Positions 1 to 9,828 of a stretch of 64,000 nucleotides of DNA are shown here, in pieces. Origin of the DNA: Bacteroidales bacterium (GTDB lineage: Bacteria > Bacteroidota > Bacteroidia > Bacteroidales > UBA932); NCBI GenBank assembly GCA_016290835.1, contig JAEEVG010000007.1, positions 1-64,000 on the forward strand. The letters run 5' to 3'. Numbering within the stretch: the stretch's first letter is position 1; each line of letters starts with the position of its first letter. Under the pieces are notes generated by a model that was not told the DNA's origin, ran no database searches, and saw nothing but the letters and a program-made list of their open reading frames with translations. A program made the translations under genes and the position numbers.

Positions 1-1033
1 GCTTGCCCTTGAGGGAGTCGGACAGGGACTTGAGGGCCCGGTTGGACTCGCTCTTGACGGCGGAGGACTTCTTGGAGTTGTCGAAGAGGGAATCGACGGC
101 TTCCTGGAGCATGCGCTTCTCGTTGCGGAGAATGACTTCCGGAGCCTTGATCTCGATGAGTTTCTTCAGACGATTGTTGCGGATGATCACACGACGGTAG
201 AGGTCGTTGAGATCCGAGGTGGCGAAACGGCCGCCGTCCAGCGGGACGAGCGGACGGAGATCCGGCGGGATCACGGGGATGACCTTCATCACCATCCATT
301 CGGGACGGTTGATCCCCTTGGACTCCTGGAACCACTTCACGACTTGCAGGCGCTTGAGAATCTCGGTCTTGCGCTGCTGCGAACTCTCCACGTTCATGCG
401 CTCGCGGAGGTCGCGGCCGAGCTCCTCGACGTCGATCTCCTTGAGGAGGTCATAGATGCCCTCCGCACCCATCTTGGCGATGAACTTGTCGGGATCGCTG
501 TCCGGCAGGTTCTCGTTGCCCGGGATGCGGGCGAGGGCGTCCAGATACTCGTCTTCGGAGAGAAGCTCCATCTTGGGCAGGTCGCTGGCGCCCGGACGCA
601 CCACGATGTATTTCTCGTAGTAGATCACGGATTCGAGCTTCTTGGCCGGCAGGCCGAGGAGCGCGGAGATCTTGTTGGGCGCGGACTTGAAGTACCAGAT
701 GTGGGCGACGGGAACGGTGAGGGTAATGTGGCCCATCCGCTCGCGGCGCACCTTCTTCTCGGTGACCTCGACGTTGCAGCGGTCGCAAACGATGCCGCGG
801 TAGCGGATGCGCTTGTACTTGCCGCAATAGCACTCGTAATCCTTGGTCGGGCCGAAAATCTTCTCGCAGAAGAGTCCGTCGCGCTCGGGCTTGTAGGTCC
901 GGTAGTTGACGGTCTCGGGCTTGAGGACCTCGCCGCACGAACGTTCGGTGATGTCCTCCGGCGATGCGAGGGAGATGCTGATCGTCTGGAAGTTGCTCTT
1001 TACCTTATTGTCTTTGTTATTGAAAGTAGGCAT
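1..1033 (-). CDS. rpoC: RNA polymerase beta' subunit, N-terminal part (cut by window start)
   Basis: Only the first 344 codons are inside the window; the gene continues beyond base 1. The protein is the largest core RNA polymerase subunit, forming the clamp and, further on, the catalytic Mg site. Visible here are the clamp zinc ribbon with Cys68, Cys70, Cys83 and Cys86, the [15 protein letters not shown] segment near residue 105-120, and the [19 protein letters not shown] stretch near residues 270-290 that is near-universal in beta'. The catalytic NADFDGD motif lies outside the window. ATG at 1033 is 21 bp downstream of the rpoB stop, so the two are cotranscribed. Confidence 0.97.
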   Translation of the reverse strand, partial: MPTFNNKDNKVKSNFQTISISLASPEDITERSCGEVLKPETVNYRTYKPERDGLFCEKIFGPTKDYECYCGKYKRIRYRGIVCDRCNVEVTEKKVRRERMGHITLTVPVAHIWYFKSAPNKISALLGLPAKKLESVIYYEKYIVVRPGASDLPKMELLSEDEYLDALARIPGNENLPDSDPDKFIAKMGAEGIYDLLKEIDVEELGRDLRERMNVESSQQRKTEILKRLQVVKWFQESKGINRPEWMVMKVIPVIPPDLRPLVPLDGGRFATSDLNDLYRRVIIRNNRLKKLIEIKAPEVILRNEKRMLQEAVDSLFDNSKKSSAVKSESNRALKSLSDSLKGK

Positions 1034-1054
1034 ATTACGTTTCGTTCAAAACAA

Positions 1055-4000
1055 TTAATCCAAAGTAACCTTGAGACCAAGTCCACGGAGTTCGTGGAGG
1101 AGCACGTTGAGGGATTCCGGGATGCCTGCAGGCGGCATCGGATCGCCCTTGACGATGGCTTCGTAGGTCTTGGAGCGCCCGACGACGTCGTCGGACTTGA
1201 CGGTCAGGATTTCCTGCAGGGCGTTGGCTGCACCGAAGGCCTCGAGGGCCCAGACCTCCATCTCACCGAAGCGCTGGCCGCCGAACTGGGCCTTGCCGCC
1301 GAGCGGCTGCTGGGTGATGAGGGAGTAGGGACCGATGGAGCGGGCGTGCATCTTGTCGTCAACCATGTGGCCGAGCTTGATCATGTAGATCACGCCCACG
1401 GTCGCAGGCTGGTCGAAGTAGTCGCCCGTGCCGCCGTCGCGGAGCATGGTCTTGCCGAAGCGGGGAACACCGGCCTTGTCCGTGTACTCGCAGATCTCCT
1501 CGATGCTGGCACCGTCGAAGATCGGCGTGCTGAACTTCAGGCCCAGACGGGAACCGGCCCAACCGAGCACGGTCTCGTAGATCTGGCCGAGGTTCATACG
1601 GGAAGGCACACCGAGCGGGTTGAGGACGATGTCCACAGGGGTGCCGTCCTCGAGGAACGGCATGTCCTCCTGGCGGACGATCTTGGCCACGATACCCTTG
1701 TTGCCGTGGCGGCCGGCCATCTTGTCACCGACGGTGATCTTGCGCTTCTTGGCGATGTACACCTTGGCAAGCTGCATCACACCGTTGGGGAGTTCGTCAC
1801 CCACCTTGATCTTGTCCATCTCACGCTTGCAGATCGCCTGCTCGGTCTTGAGAGCGATGCAGTAGTTGTTGATGAGGTCGCGGATGAGGGTGTTGGTCTC
1901 CTTGTCCGTCGTCCATTTCCCGGACGTGATATTGGTGTAGTCGATGCCCTTGAGCATCTCGGCGGTGATCTTCTTGTCCTTCGGGATGATCTCCACCCCG
2001 TAGAGGTCGGAAATACCGGCGCTCTTGCGGTTCTTGGTGAGAATCGCAAGCTTTTGGAGGAAGTCGGCGTGGAGCTTCTCGGCCTTGCGGTCGAACTCGG
2101 CCTGGCGCATCTCGAGACGGGCCTTCTGGTCGTTCTTGGACTGGCTCTTCTTGCCGGTCTCCTTGGAGATCTTGGCATAGAGGGCCGTGCCCACGACGGT
2201 GCCGCTCAGCGACGGGTTGGCCTTGAGGGAGGCATCCTTGACATCACCGGCCTTGTCGCCGAAGATGGCCTTGAGGAGCTTCTCTTCCGGGGACGGGTCG
2301 CTCTCGCCCTTCGGGGTGATCTTGCCGATCATGATGTCGCCCGGCTCGATGTGCGCACCGATGCGGACGATACCGTCCTCGGCGAGGTCCTTGGTGGCGT
2401 CCTCGCTGACATTGGGGATATCGGAGGTGAGCTCCTCCATGCCGCGCTTGGTGTCGCGGACTTCGGTGAGGTACTCGTCCACGTGGATCGAGGTGAGGAC
2501 GTCCCACTTGACCATCTCCTCGGAGAGCACGATGGCATCCTCGTAGTTGTAGCCCTTCCACGGCATGAACGCGACCATCAGGTTGCGGCCGAGGGCGAGC
2601 TCGCCGTTCTGCGAGGCATAACCCTGGGTGAGCACCTGGCCTTTCTCGACCTTGTCGCCCTTGGACACGAGCGGGGTGAGGGTCACCGTGGTGCTCTGGT
2701 TGGTCCTGCGGTAGATCGGGAGCTTGTAGACGGTCTCTTCCGGAGCGAAGCTGACGAATTTCTCGTCCGCGCTCTTCTCATAGCGGATGCGGATCTCATT
2801 GGCGTCCACGTAGGTCACTTCGCCGCGGCGCTCCGCGATGAACTGGGTACGGGAGTCGATGCAGACGCGCTCCTCCAGACCGGTGCCCACGATCGGGGAT
2901 TCCGGCTTGAGCAGCGGAACGGCCTGGCGCATCATGTTCGCACCCATCAGGGCGCGGTGCGCATCGTCGTGCTCGAGGAAGGGGATGAGGGAGGCGGCGA
3001 CCGAAGCCATCTGGTTCGGAGCCACGTCCATATAGTCCACTTCCTCCTTGGTGACGACCGGGAAGTCGGCCTCGAGACGGCACTGGATGCGGTCCTCGAG
3101 GATGTTCCCGTCGTCGTCCATCCGGACATTGGCCAGGGAGACGCGCTTGGACTCTTCCTCCTCGGCGCTCATGTAGTGGCAGCCGGCGGCGGACAGGTCC
3201 ACCTTGCCGTCCTTGACGTCGCGATACGGGGTCTCGATGAATCCGAGACCGTTGATGCGGGCGTACACGCACAGCGAGGAGATCAGACCGATGTTCGGGC
3301 CTTCCGGCGACTCGATCGGGCAGAGGCGGCCGTAGTGCGTGTAGTGCACGTCACGGACCTCGAAACCGGCGCGGTCGCGGCTCAGACCGCCGGGACCCAG
3401 GGCGCTCAGACGGCGCTTGTGGGTAATCTCGGCCAGCGGGTTGGTCTGGTCCATGAACTGCGAGAGTTGGCTCGTGCCGAAGAACGAGTTGATCACGGAA
3501 GAGAGTGTCTTGGCGTTGATCAGGTCGATCGGGTTGAACTGCTCGCTGTCGCGGACGTTCATCCGCTCGCGGATGGTGCGGGCCATACGGCTCAGACCCA
3601 CGCTGAACTGGTTGGCAAGCTGCTCGCCCACCGTGCGGACACGGCGGTTGGACAGGTGGTCGATGTCGTCGACGGAGGCCTTGGAGTTGATCAGCTGGAT
3701 GAGGTACTTGATGATCTCGATGATATCGGTGTTGGTCAGCACGCGCACGTCGGGGGCGATGCTCAGGCCGAGCTTCTTGTTGAGGCGGAAGCGGCCGACA
3801 TTGCCCAGGTCGTATCTCTTCTCGGAGAAGAAGAGCTTGTCGATGACATCGCGGGCGGTACTCTCATCCGGCGGTTCGGAATTGCGGAGCTGCTTGTAGA
3901 TGTAGTTGACAGCTTCGATTTCCGTGTTGGTCGGATCCTTCTGCAGGGTGTTGAAGATGATGGCGTACTCGGCGGAGCCCACCTCGTCTTTCTGCAGGAG

Positions 4001-4876
4001 GATGCTCTTCTCGTCCGCTTCGAGGATGGCCTCGATGGTCGCATCGTCGAGGATCTCGCCGCGCTTGACGATGATCTCGATACGCTCCACGGGGGTCACC
4101 TCGCCGGTGTCCTCGTCGATGAAGTCCTCGAACTTGGTCTTGAGCACGTTGTTGGCGAGCTTGCGGCCTTTGCCGGCTTCCAGGTTCTCGGGGGTGACCT
4201 CGATCTCGTCGGCCAGGTCGAAGATGTCGATGATGTCCTTGTCGGCATTGTAGCCGATCGCCCTGAGGAGGGTGGTCACCGGCAACTTCTTCTTACGGTC
4301 GATGTAGGCGTACATCACATTGTTGATGTCCGTCGCGAACTCGATCCAGGAACCCTTGAAGGGGATGATGCGGGCGGAGTAGAGCTTCGTTCCGTTGGCG
4401 TGCATGCTCTGGTCAAAGAACACGCCGGGGGATCTGTGCAGCTGGGAGACGATGATGCGCTCGGATCCGTTGATCACGAATGTACCGGAGGGCGTCATAT
4501 ACGGGATATTGCCCAGATAAACGTCCTGGACGCGGGTGTCGAAATCCTCGTGCTCCGGATCTGTACAGGAAAGGCGGAGTTTAGCCTTGAGCGGGACATT
4601 GTAGGTCAGTCCGCGGTCGAGGCATTCCTCGATGGAATACTGAGGGGGATCGATGAAATAATCGATGAACTCGAGTTTGTAGTTGTTCCTCGTATCCTCA
4701 ATCGGGAAGATCTCCTGGAATACCTGGAAGAGGCCCTCGTTCTTGCGGTTCTCGGGCGTGGTCTCCAGCTGGAAGAAGTCCTGGAAAGACTTGAGTTGAA
4801 CCTCCAGCAGGTCCGGGTATTCCAAGATCTTGGATGTTGCGAAATTAATGCGCTTGTTGGTTGCCTTTTTTGACAT
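1055..4876 (-). CDS. rpoB: RNA polymerase beta subunit
   Basis: A 1273-residue beta subunit, a usual length for Bacteroidota. The rifampicin pocket (about residues 465-500) reads [14 protein letters not shown]...[13 protein letters not shown], with the Asp, His and Ser that most often mutate in resistant strains all wild type, so a rifampicin-sensitive pocket is predicted. Other landmarks are [12 protein letters not shown] after the pocket, [32 protein letters not shown] and the C-terminal [24 protein letters not shown] clamp segment (pieces given, not contiguous quotes). It lies 114 bp downstream of rplL, with a terminator-like hairpin in that gap, and 21 bp upstream of rpoC. Confidence 0.99.
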   Translation of the reverse strand: MSKKATNKRINFATSKILEYPDLLEVQLKSFQDFFQLETTPENRKNEGLFQVFQEIFPIEDTRNNYKLEFIDYFIDPPQYSIEECLDRGLTYNVPLKAKLRLSCTDPEHEDFDTRVQDVYLGNIPYMTPSGTFVINGSERIIVSQLHRSPGVFFDQSMHANGTKLYSARIIPFKGSWIEFATDINNVMYAYIDRKKKLPVTTLLRAIGYNADKDIIDIFDLADEIEVTPENLEAGKGRKLANNVLKTKFEDFIDEDTGEVTPVERIEIIVKRGEILDDATIEAILEADEKSILLQKDEVGSAEYAIIFNTLQKDPTNTEIEAVNYIYKQLRNSEPPDESTARDVIDKLFFSEKRYDLGNVGRFRLNKKLGLSIAPDVRVLTNTDIIEIIKYLIQLINSKASVDDIDHLSNRRVRTVGEQLANQFSVGLSRMARTIRERMNVRDSEQFNPIDLINAKTLSSVINSFFGTSQLSQFMDQTNPLAEITHKRRLSALGPGGLSRDRAGFEVRDVHYTHYGRLCPIESPEGPNIGLISSLCVYARINGLGFIETPYRDVKDGKVDLSAAGCHYMSAEEEESKRVSLANVRMDDDGNILEDRIQCRLEADFPVVTKEEVDYMDVAPNQMASVAASLIPFLEHDDAHRALMGANMMRQAVPLLKPESPIVGTGLEERVCIDSRTQFIAERRGEVTYVDANEIRIRYEKSADEKFVSFAPEETVYKLPIYRRTNQSTTVTLTPLVSKGDKVEKGQVLTQGYASQNGELALGRNLMVAFMPWKGYNYEDAIVLSEEMVKWDVLTSIHVDEYLTEVRDTKRGMEELTSDIPNVSEDATKDLAEDGIVRIGAHIEPGDIMIGKITPKGESDPSPEEKLLKAIFGDKAGDVKDASLKANPSLSGTVVGTALYAKISKETGKKSQSKNDQKARLEMRQAEFDRKAEKLHADFLQKLAILTKNRKSAGISDLYGVEIIPKDKKITAEMLKGIDYTNITSGKWTTDKETNTLIRDLINNYCIALKTEQAICKREMDKIKVGDELPNGVMQLAKVYIAKKRKITVGDKMAGRHGNKGIVAKIVRQEDMPFLEDGTPVDIVLNPLGVPSRMNLGQIYETVLGWAGSRLGLKFSTPIFDGASIEEICEYTDKAGVPRFGKTMLRDGGTGDYFDQPATVGVIYMIKLGHMVDDKMHARSIGPYSLITQQPLGGKAQFGGQRFGEMEVWALEAFGAANALQEILTVKSDDVVGRSKTYEAIVKGDPMPPAGIPESLNVLLHELRGLGLKVTLD

Positions 4877-4925
4877 ATTCTGCCGTTGGAAACGTTGGAA
4901 AAAGAAGAAAAATTAATACGGAAAA

Positions 4926-4960
4926 AGGTTTAGAGCCTATTATCCCTTGGCTCTAAACCT
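4926..4960 (-). terminator. Terminator-like hairpin (attenuator) between rplL and rpoB
   Basis: A perfect 12-bp inverted repeat, AGGTTTAGAGCC and GGCTCTAAACCT, separated by 11 bases. On the minus (transcribed) strand it is followed directly by TTTTTCC (the last T of the arm plus four more), the layout of an intrinsic terminator. It sits between the ribosomal-protein genes and rpoB, where E. coli also has a partial terminator. Partial read-through is inferred, since no separate promoter box is obvious before rpoB. Confidence 0.75.
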
Positions 4961-4990
4961 GTTTGTCCCCGAAGCAGGGAGAGGCGGGAT

Positions 4991-5365
4991 TTACTTAATC
5001 TCGACCTCGGCGCCGGCTTCCTCAAGATTGGCCTTGAGGGCTTCGGCCTCTGCCTTGGAAATCTTCTCCTTGATCGTTGCAGGAGCGCTGTCAACGAGAT
5101 CCTTCGCTTCCTTCAGACCGAGACCGAGTTCGGTCTTGACGATCTTGATGACATTGAGCTTGGCCTGACCCGCACTCTTGAGGACCACGTCGAACTCAGT
5201 CTGCTCAGCCTCGGCGGCAGCACCGGCACCGGCGCCAGCCTCGACGACCACAGCAGCAGCTGCAGGCTCGATACCATACTCTTCCTTGAGGACCTTAGCA
5301 AGTTCCTGAACGTCTTTTACAGAAAGGTTAACCAACTCTTCTGCAAGGGCTTTAACATCTGCCAT
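4991..5365 (-). CDS. rplL: 50S ribosomal protein L7/L12
   Basis: A 124-residue stalk protein, the normal length. The N-terminal dimerisation domain ([19 protein letters not shown]) is followed by an Ala/Gly/Glu-rich flexible hinge at about residues 36-53 and the C-terminal domain that recruits translation factors ([10 protein letters not shown], then [21 protein letters not shown]). It lies 32 bp downstream of rplJ in the usual L10-L12 pair, whose products form the ribosomal stalk. A terminator-like hairpin follows before rpoB and could lower polymerase expression relative to this multi-copy ribosomal protein. Confidence 0.98.
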   Translation of the reverse strand: MADVKALAEELVNLSVKDVQELAKVLKEEYGIEPAAAAVVVEAGAGAGAAAEAEQTEFDVVLKSAGQAKLNVIKIVKTELGLGLKEAKDLVDSAPATIKEKISKAEAEALKANLEEAGAEVEIK

Positions 5366-5397
5366 AATTCTTATACTTTTTAATTGTTAATATTTAC

Positions 5398-5982
5398 TTA
5401 TTCTGCTGCAGGAGCCTCAGCTGCGGGAGCAGCCTCTTCTGCGGGAGCTTCGGCGGCCGCGGGTTTCGCAGCGCCGACCTTCTCGTCGTCGGCCTTGCCT
5501 TCGGAGGCGTGCTCGAGACCGCCGATGATGCGCTGGATCGGGCTCTGGAGGAGGGCGATGATGTCGCCGATGAGCTCTTCGCGGGTCTTGATGGCAGCGA
5601 GCTGGTCGAGTTTGTCTTCACCGATGAAGACACAGTCCTGCACAAACGCACCCTTGACCACCGGTTTGGCGAAACCCTCGCGCTGAAGCTTCTTGATGAG
5701 CTTGCCGGGGGCGGCGGGGACGTTGGTGTACATGATGGCGGTGTTGCCCACCAGAGTTTCGGTCAAGGACTTCATATCCTCGTTCTCCACTCCCTTGAGG
5801 ACGTGGGCGAAGAGGGTGTTCTTGACGACGCTCAGGACGATACCTTCCTTGAAGCACTCACGACGGAGTTTGCTTGTCTGTCCAGCATTCAAGCCAGCAA
5901 TATCGGTGATGTAGAAGTTGGGATACTGCTGAAGCTGCGCTGAGATGGTTTCAATAATTTGACCTTTAACTTCTTTTTTCAT
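5398..5982 (-). CDS. rplJ: 50S ribosomal protein L10
   Basis: A 194-residue L10, which anchors L7/L12 dimers on 23S rRNA. The N-terminal globular domain (residues 1-160) is typical. The last 25 or so residues are an unusual low-complexity tail of Ala, Glu and Pro (AAEAPAEEAAPAAEAPAAE), longer than in E. coli L10 (165 residues); such acidic-alanine tails occur in other GC-rich Bacteroidota. It is 12 bp downstream of rplA, which leaves no room for a long L10 leader of the E. coli kind, so the classical autoregulatory leader is not visible here. Confidence 0.97.
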   Translation of the reverse strand: MKKEVKGQIIETISAQLQQYPNFYITDIAGLNAGQTSKLRRECFKEGIVLSVVKNTLFAHVLKGVENEDMKSLTETLVGNTAIMYTNVPAAPGKLIKKLQREGFAKPVVKGAFVQDCVFIGEDKLDQLAAIKTREELIGDIIALLQSPIQRIIGGLEHASEGKADDEKVGAAKPAAAEAPAEEAAPAAEAPAAE

Positions 5983-5994
5983 AATATTGAATTT

Positions 5995-6702
5995 TTACTC
6001 AGCACCTTTGTTGAGGAATGCCTTGAGATCGATCTTGATACCGGGGCTCATCGTGGAGCACAGGGCTGCGCTCTTCATATAAGTCCCCTTGAGGGCCTGG
6101 GGCTTGAGTTTCGCGACGGCGTTGAGCACCTCTGCGGCGTTTTCGTAGAGCTGCTGGGCGCTGAAGGAGACCTTGCCGATGCCCGTATGGATGATACCGG
6201 TCTTGTCGACCTTGAAGTCGATCTTACCGGCCTTGGAGGCCTTGACGGCGTTGCCGACCTCCATGGTGACCGTACCGGTCTTGGGGTTCGGCATCAGGCC
6301 GCGCGGACCGAGGATCTTACCCAGCGCACCGACCTTGGCCATCACGGAAGGCGTGCAGATGATGACATCCACGTCCGTCCAGCCTGCTTTGATTTTCTCG
6401 ATGTACTCATCGAGGCCCACGTAGTCGGCGCCGGCGGCCGTCGCCTCGCTCTCCTTGTCGGGAGTGCAGAGGACGAGCACGCGGACGACCTTACCCGTGC
6501 CGTTCGGCAGGGTGACCACGCCACGGATCATCTGGTTGGCCTTGCGCGGGTCAACGCCCAGATTCGCGGAGATCTCGACGGTAGCGTCAAACTTGGTATA
6601 AGTGATATCCTTTACCACCTGGCACGCCTCAGCGAGCGGATACAGTTTGTGGGGATCATATTTCTCCACGACTGCCTTCTGATTTTTTGTCATTCTTGCC
6701 AT
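5995..6702 (-). CDS. rplA: 50S ribosomal protein L1
   Basis: A 235-residue L1, the protein of the mobile L1 stalk at the ribosomal E site. Recognisable segments are the start [31 protein letters not shown] (about residues 125-140), which is the L1 family signature, and [16 protein letters not shown] following it. It lies 15 bp downstream of rplK in the standard rplK-rplA order. No L1-binding leader mimic could be identified in the short upstream gap. Confidence 0.98.
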   Translation of the reverse strand: MARMTKNQKAVVEKYDPHKLYPLAEACQVVKDITYTKFDATVEISANLGVDPRKANQMIRGVVTLPNGTGKVVRVLVLCTPDKESEATAAGADYVGLDEYIEKIKAGWTDVDVIICTPSVMAKVGALGKILGPRGLMPNPKTGTVTMEVGNAVKASKAGKIDFKVDKTGIIHTGIGKVSFSAQQLYENAAEVLNAVAKLKPQALKGTYMKSAALCSTMSPGIKIDLKAFLNKGAE

Positions 6703-6717
6703 AAAGCGTGTCGATTT

Positions 6718-7161
6718 TTAAAGGTTCTCGGGGAACTCACCGGTCACGGTGATACCCATACTTCTTGCGGTACCTGCAACCATACGCATAGCGGATGCGA
6801 GGGTGAAGCAGTTGAGGTCCGGCATCTTGCCTTCGGCGATGGCCCTGACCTGGTCCCAGGTCACGGACGCAACCTTCTTGCGGTTCGGCTCTCCGGAAGC
6901 GGTGGTAATCTTGGCCGCTTCTTTCAGGGAGACAGCCACGGGCGGCTGCTTGACTTCGAAGGTGAAGGACTTGTCGGAGTAAACGGTAATGACGACGGGC
7001 AGGATCTTGCCCGCGCTACCCTGCGTGGCTGCATTGAAAGCCTTGCAGAACTCCATGATGTTCAAGCCTTTGGAACCGAGTGCAGGTCCTACCGGAGGTG
7101 CAGGATTAGCAGCTCCGCCTTTGATCTGGAGCTTGATAAATCCGGTAACTTCTTTTGCCAT
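6718..7161 (-). CDS. rplK: 50S ribosomal protein L11
   Basis: A 147-residue L11 of standard length, part of the GTPase-associated centre. The N-terminal domain has the proline-rich [25 protein letters not shown] stretch (residues 17-41), the region contacted by thiostrepton and by release factors; the C-terminal rRNA-binding domain ends with [18 protein letters not shown]. It lies 9 bp downstream of nusG, inside the secE-nusG-rplKAJL cluster. Confidence 0.98.
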   Translation of the reverse strand: MAKEVTGFIKLQIKGGAANPAPPVGPALGSKGLNIMEFCKAFNAATQGSAGKILPVVITVYSDKSFTFEVKQPPVAVSLKEAAKITTASGEPNRKKVASVTWDQVRAIAEGKMPDLNCFTLASAMRMVAGTARSMGITVTGEFPENL

Positions 7162-7170
7162 GATGAATTG

Positions 7171-7737
7171 TTATTCTTTAGTTACTTGCGTAAAGCTGAG
7201 TTCGAGTTGGGTCTTCCTTCCGAAGATCACCACAATTACTTTGACCTTGCTCCGGTCTTCCAGAATCTCGTCGACCGTGCCGCTGAACCCGCTGAACGGG
7301 CCGTCGGTGATGCGGACGGACTCGCCGATCTCGTAATTGACGAGGGTCTCGGCCGCATTGTCGGCATTTTCATCTTGAACGCCGAGGATCCGCTGCGCCT
7401 CTTCCTCACGGAGAGGCACAGGGATACGCTCGAATTGGGCGCCGGTAGTCGTCTTCTTCTCAGTGAGAAAACCGGACATGCCGGGGACGAGGTTCCGGAT
7501 GATGTTCTCAAGCTTGGCACTCAATTCGGCCTGGATCAGTACATAACCAGGGAAAAGCAGCTTGTCGACTGCCTTTCTTTTGCCGTTTTTCGTGACAATT
7601 TCCTTTTTAACGGGAACCAGTACTTGAGCAACCTGATCCTGAAGTCCGCTTCTTTCGATCTCTTTCTCGAGATACTCTTTGGCCTTCTTCTCCTTACCTC
7701 CTGCTGCCCGCAGAACGTACCATTTCATTTCGCCCAT
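7171..7737 (-). CDS. nusG: Transcription termination/antitermination factor NusG
   Basis: A 188-residue NusG, which binds the beta' clamp and links RNA polymerase to Rho and the ribosome. The N-terminal NGN domain begins MKWYVLRAAGGKEKKAKEYL and includes the FPGYVLIQ segment; the C-terminal KOW domain (about residues 130-188) contains VRITDGPFSGFSGTVDEI. The length and layout fit the housekeeping NusG and not a specialised UpxY-type paralogue, because the gene sits between secE and rplK. Confidence 0.97.
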   Translation of the reverse strand: MGEMKWYVLRAAGGKEKKAKEYLEKEIERSGLQDQVAQVLVPVKKEIVTKNGKRKAVDKLLFPGYVLIQAELSAKLENIIRNLVPGMSGFLTEKKTTTGAQFERIPVPLREEEAQRILGVQDENADNAAETLVNYEIGESVRITDGPFSGFSGTVDEILEDRSKVKVIVVIFGRKTQLELSFTQVTKE

Positions 7738-7749
7738 AACGAGTCAAGA

Positions 7750-7938
7750 TTACAGCTTGTAGATTCCGGTCATCAGAGATTGGAAAGCATAGTCGATCAC
7801 CCAAAGCATAGCCGCCAACAGGACGGTCGTGACGATGACGAGGGTAGCGGAGCTCTGGAGCTTCGGCCACGTCGGCCACGTCGTCTTCTTGGTGAGTTCG
7901 GTGAAGGACTCCTTACAATAATTGATCAACTTTCTCAT
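7750..7938 (-). CDS. secE: Preprotein translocase subunit SecE
   Basis: A 62-residue, single-spanning SecE, the small subunit that clamps SecY in the translocon. The start is placed at the ATG giving MRKLINYCKESFTELTKKTT; this amphipathic stretch and the following TWPTWPKL are the conserved SecE hallmark before the single membrane helix (about residues 31-55). The open frame runs upstream to 7995, but that extension crosses a strong hairpin and has no SecE similarity. It lies 12 bp before nusG and after tRNA-Trp. Confidence 0.93.
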   Translation of the reverse strand: MRKLINYCKESFTELTKKTTWPTWPKLQSSATLVIVTTVLLAAMLWVIDYAFQSLMTGIYKL

Positions 7939-7952
7939 CTTTACATTTAATG

Positions 7953-7985
7953 GATGCCGCGAATTGGAAGCGAGAGGGCGGCATC
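7953..7985 (-). promoter_or_regulatory. Hairpin in the tRNA-Trp/secE leader
   Basis: A perfect 8-bp inverted repeat, GATGCCGC/GCGGCATC, with a 17-base loop, placed 15-47 bp upstream of the secE start. There is no T-tract, so it is unlikely to be a terminator. A role in processing tRNA-Trp from the mRNA or in secE translation is a guess. Confidence 0.4.
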
Positions 7986-8023
7986 TGTTAAACAATTACC
8001 AAATCGTAACCTTTGATATTTAG

Positions 8024-8094
8024 CAGGGGAAGCAGGAATCGAACCCACATTGACGGTTTTGGAGACCGCTGAATTACCATTATTCTATTCCCCT
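8024..8094 (-). tRNA. tRNA-Trp (anticodon CCA)
   Basis: A cloverleaf of 71 nt reads on the minus strand from 8094. The acceptor stem AGGGGAA/TTCCCCT is perfect, the anticodon loop CTCCAAA carries CCA, the T-loop GTTCGAT is present, and the discriminator is G, as expected for bacterial tRNA-Trp. The CCA tail is not encoded. It lies between tuf and secE, a position conserved in many bacteria. Confidence 0.96.
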
Positions 8095-8100
8095 GTGGGA

Positions 8101-8129
8101 AGGGCGGGACCTGTACCGGATCCCGCCCT
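8101..8129 (-). terminator. Stem-loop downstream of tuf
   Basis: A 9-bp inverted repeat, AGGGCGGGA/TCCCGCCCT, with an 11-base loop starts 18 bp after the tuf stop. No U-tract follows on the minus strand, so this is either a weak terminator or an RNA-processing/stability hairpin that separates tuf from tRNA-Trp. Confidence 0.45.
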
Positions 8130-8146
8130 CGGAATCGCAATCGGAA

Positions 8147-9334
8147 TTAGTCAAGGATCTTGATCACCTGACCGGCACCGACGGTACGACCACCCTCGCG
8201 GATAGCGAAGCGGAGGTTCTCGTTCAGAGCAACCGGGGTGATAAGCGTGACATCGATCTCGACGTTGTCACCAGGCATGACCATCTCGACACCGGCCGGC
8301 AGAGCGATCTCACCGGTCACATCCAGGGTGCGGATGAAGAACTGGGGACGATACTTGTTGTGGAACGGCGTGTGACGGCCACCCTCTTCTTTCTTCAGGA
8401 CGTAGATCTGGCCCTTGAAGTGCTTGTGAGGAGTGATGGAGCCGGGCTTCGCGATAACCTCGCCACGCTTGACTTCCTTCTTGTCGATACCACGGAGGAG
8501 CAGACCCACATTGTCGCCGGCCTCGCCCTGATCCAGGAGCTTGCGGAACATCTCGACACCCGTCACCACGGTGCTCTTCGGACGGTCGTTGAAACCAACG
8601 ATCTCGGCCGGGTCGTTCACGTGGATGGTACCGGTCTCGATACGGCCGGTAACGACGGTGCCACGACCGGTGATGGAGAAGATGTCCTCGATAGGCATCA
8701 GGAACGGCTTCTCGTTCTCACGGACAGGCAGGGGGATGTACTCGTCGACAGCGTCCATCAGCTCCATGACCTTCTCCTCCCACTGGGGCTCACCATTAAG
8801 GGCGCCGAGAGCGGAACCGCGGATGACGGGGGCGTTGTCGCCGTCGAAGTCATACTTGCTGAGGAGGTCGCGGACCTCCATCTCCACCAGCTCAAGCATT
8901 TCCTCATCGTCCACGAGGTCGACCTTGTTCAGGAAGACGACCATCTTCGGGACGTTCACCTGCTTGGCGAGGAGGACGTGCTCGTTGGTCTGGGGCATCG
9001 GACCGTCGGTAGCGGCCACCACGAGGATGGCGCCATCCATCTGGGCAGCACCCGTAACCATGTTCTTCACGTAGTCGGCGTGGCCCGGGCAATCGACATG
9101 CGCATAGTGACGATTGGCGGTCTGATACTCGACGTGAGCGGTGTTGATGGTGATACCACGCTCTTTCTCTTCGGGAGCGTTGTCGATCTGGTCGAACGTC
9201 TTGATCTCGCTCAGACCCTTGGCGGCGAGCACCTTGGTGATCGCAGCGGTCAGAGTGGTCTTGCCGTGGTCAACATGGCCGATCGTACCGATGTTGACAT
9301 GAGGTTTGGTCCTCTCGAATTTTTCTTTTGCCAT
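8147..9334 (-). CDS. tuf: Elongation factor Tu
   Basis: A 395-residue EF-Tu, which delivers aminoacyl-tRNA to the ribosome. Domain I has GHVDHGKTT (G1, residues 19-27), the switch I Thr in [22 protein letters not shown] (G3), NKVDLVDD (G4) and the G5 SAL; domains II and III follow with [11 protein letters not shown], the [15 protein letters not shown] stretch and a [10 protein letters not shown] end. The codon choice is strongly biased. It follows four tRNA genes and has its own -7-like box 26 bp upstream of the start. Confidence 0.99.
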   Translation of the reverse strand: MAKEKFERTKPHVNIGTIGHVDHGKTTLTAAITKVLAAKGLSEIKTFDQIDNAPEEKERGITINTAHVEYQTANRHYAHVDCPGHADYVKNMVTGAAQMDGAILVVAATDGPMPQTNEHVLLAKQVNVPKMVVFLNKVDLVDDEEMLELVEMEVRDLLSKYDFDGDNAPVIRGSALGALNGEPQWEEKVMELMDAVDEYIPLPVRENEKPFLMPIEDIFSITGRGTVVTGRIETGTIHVNDPAEIVGFNDRPKSTVVTGVEMFRKLLDQGEAGDNVGLLLRGIDKKEVKRGEVIAKPGSITPHKHFKGQIYVLKKEEGGRHTPFHNKYRPQFFIRTLDVTGEIALPAGVEMVMPGDNVEIDVTLITPVALNENLRFAIREGGRTVGAGQVIKILD

Positions 9335-9359
9335 AATATTACGTTTAAAAGTTTGTTTG

Positions 9360-9384
9360 CAAAAATAAACCGGCTTTCGGCCGG
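9360..9384 (-). promoter_or_regulatory. tuf -7 promoter box with upstream hairpin
   Basis: On the minus strand TATTTTTG (9367-9360) matches the Bacteroidota -7 consensus TAnnTTTG and lies 25 nt before the tuf ATG. Directly upstream is CCGGC-CGAAA-GCCGG (9384-9370). The hairpin plus T-rich run could also act as a weak terminator for the tRNA transcript. No clear -33 TTG is visible. Confidence 0.5.
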
Positions 9385-9389
9385 CTCCG

Positions 9390-9464
<75 letters not shown>

Positions 9465-9472
9465 GTTCATTG

Positions 9473-9544
9473 AGCGGGGTAGGAGAATCGAACTCCCATT
9501 TCCAGCTTGGAAGGCTGGCATAATAGCCATTATACGAACCCCGC
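9473..9544 (-). tRNA. tRNA-Gly (anticodon TCC)
   Basis: A 72-nt cloverleaf with acceptor stem GCGGGGT/ACCCCGC, anticodon stem CCAGC/GCTGG and loop CTTCCAA carrying TCC, reading GGA and GGG. The T-arm GGGAGTTCGATTCTCC is normal. CCA is not encoded. Third of the four tandem tRNAs. Confidence 0.95.
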
Positions 9545-9579
9545 TTATGGAAAGGTCGTCGACCTGCTTCCGCTTTTTG

Positions 9580-9661
9580 TGGGCAAGGATGGATTCGAAC
9601 CACCGTAGGCTCAGCCAGCAGATTTACAGTCTGCCCCATTTGACCGCTCTGGTACTTGCCC
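9580..9661 (-). tRNA. tRNA-Tyr (anticodon GTA)
   Basis: An 82-nt class II tRNA with acceptor stem GGGCAAG/CTTGCCC, anticodon stem GCAGA/TCTGC, loop CTGTAAA carrying GTA, and the long variable arm (TGGCTGAGCC) expected for bacterial tRNA-Tyr. Discriminator A. Second of the four tandem tRNAs. Confidence 0.95.
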
Positions 9662-9685
9662 CTGTCTTTTACATTGCTGATCGTG

Positions 9686-9759
9686 AGCCGATGGAGGGAA
9701 TCGAACCCACGACCTTGAGATTACAAATCACACGCTCTAGCCAACTGAGCTACATCGGC
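9686..9759 (-). tRNA. tRNA-Thr (anticodon TGT)
   Basis: A 74-nt cloverleaf with acceptor stem GCCGATG/CATCGGC, identical to the other tRNA-Thr here, and anticodon loop TTTGTAA carrying TGT, reading ACA and ACG. It is the first gene of the tRNA-tuf transcript, 39 nt downstream of the promoter box. Confidence 0.95.
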
Positions 9760-9797
9760 AATGTATTATTTCAAAGCCCCCTTTAAATTTGGGACTG

Positions 9798-9828
9798 CAA
9801 AGATAGGAATTATTTCCTATTCTCAAAA
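9798..9828 (-). promoter_or_regulatory. Promoter of the tRNA-tuf operon, inside the 3' end of dxs
   Basis: On the minus strand TTTTG (9828-9824), an 18-bp spacer and TATCTTTG (9805-9798) form the best match in the window to the Bacteroidota promoter TTTG-N19-TAnnTTTG. The upstream half overlaps the last codons of dxs. The spacer holds the palindrome ATAGGAA-TTAT-TTCCTAT (9803-9820), which could be an operator or the remains of a dxs terminator. Confidence 0.75.

Noticed and set aside
344..4873. A 1509-codon open frame on the plus strand opposite rpoB
   Set aside because: It is the mirror of a highly expressed GC-rich gene (third-position bias keeps the antisense frame open). The translation is Leu/Val/His/Asp-rich with no domain, and rpoB on the other strand is unambiguous.
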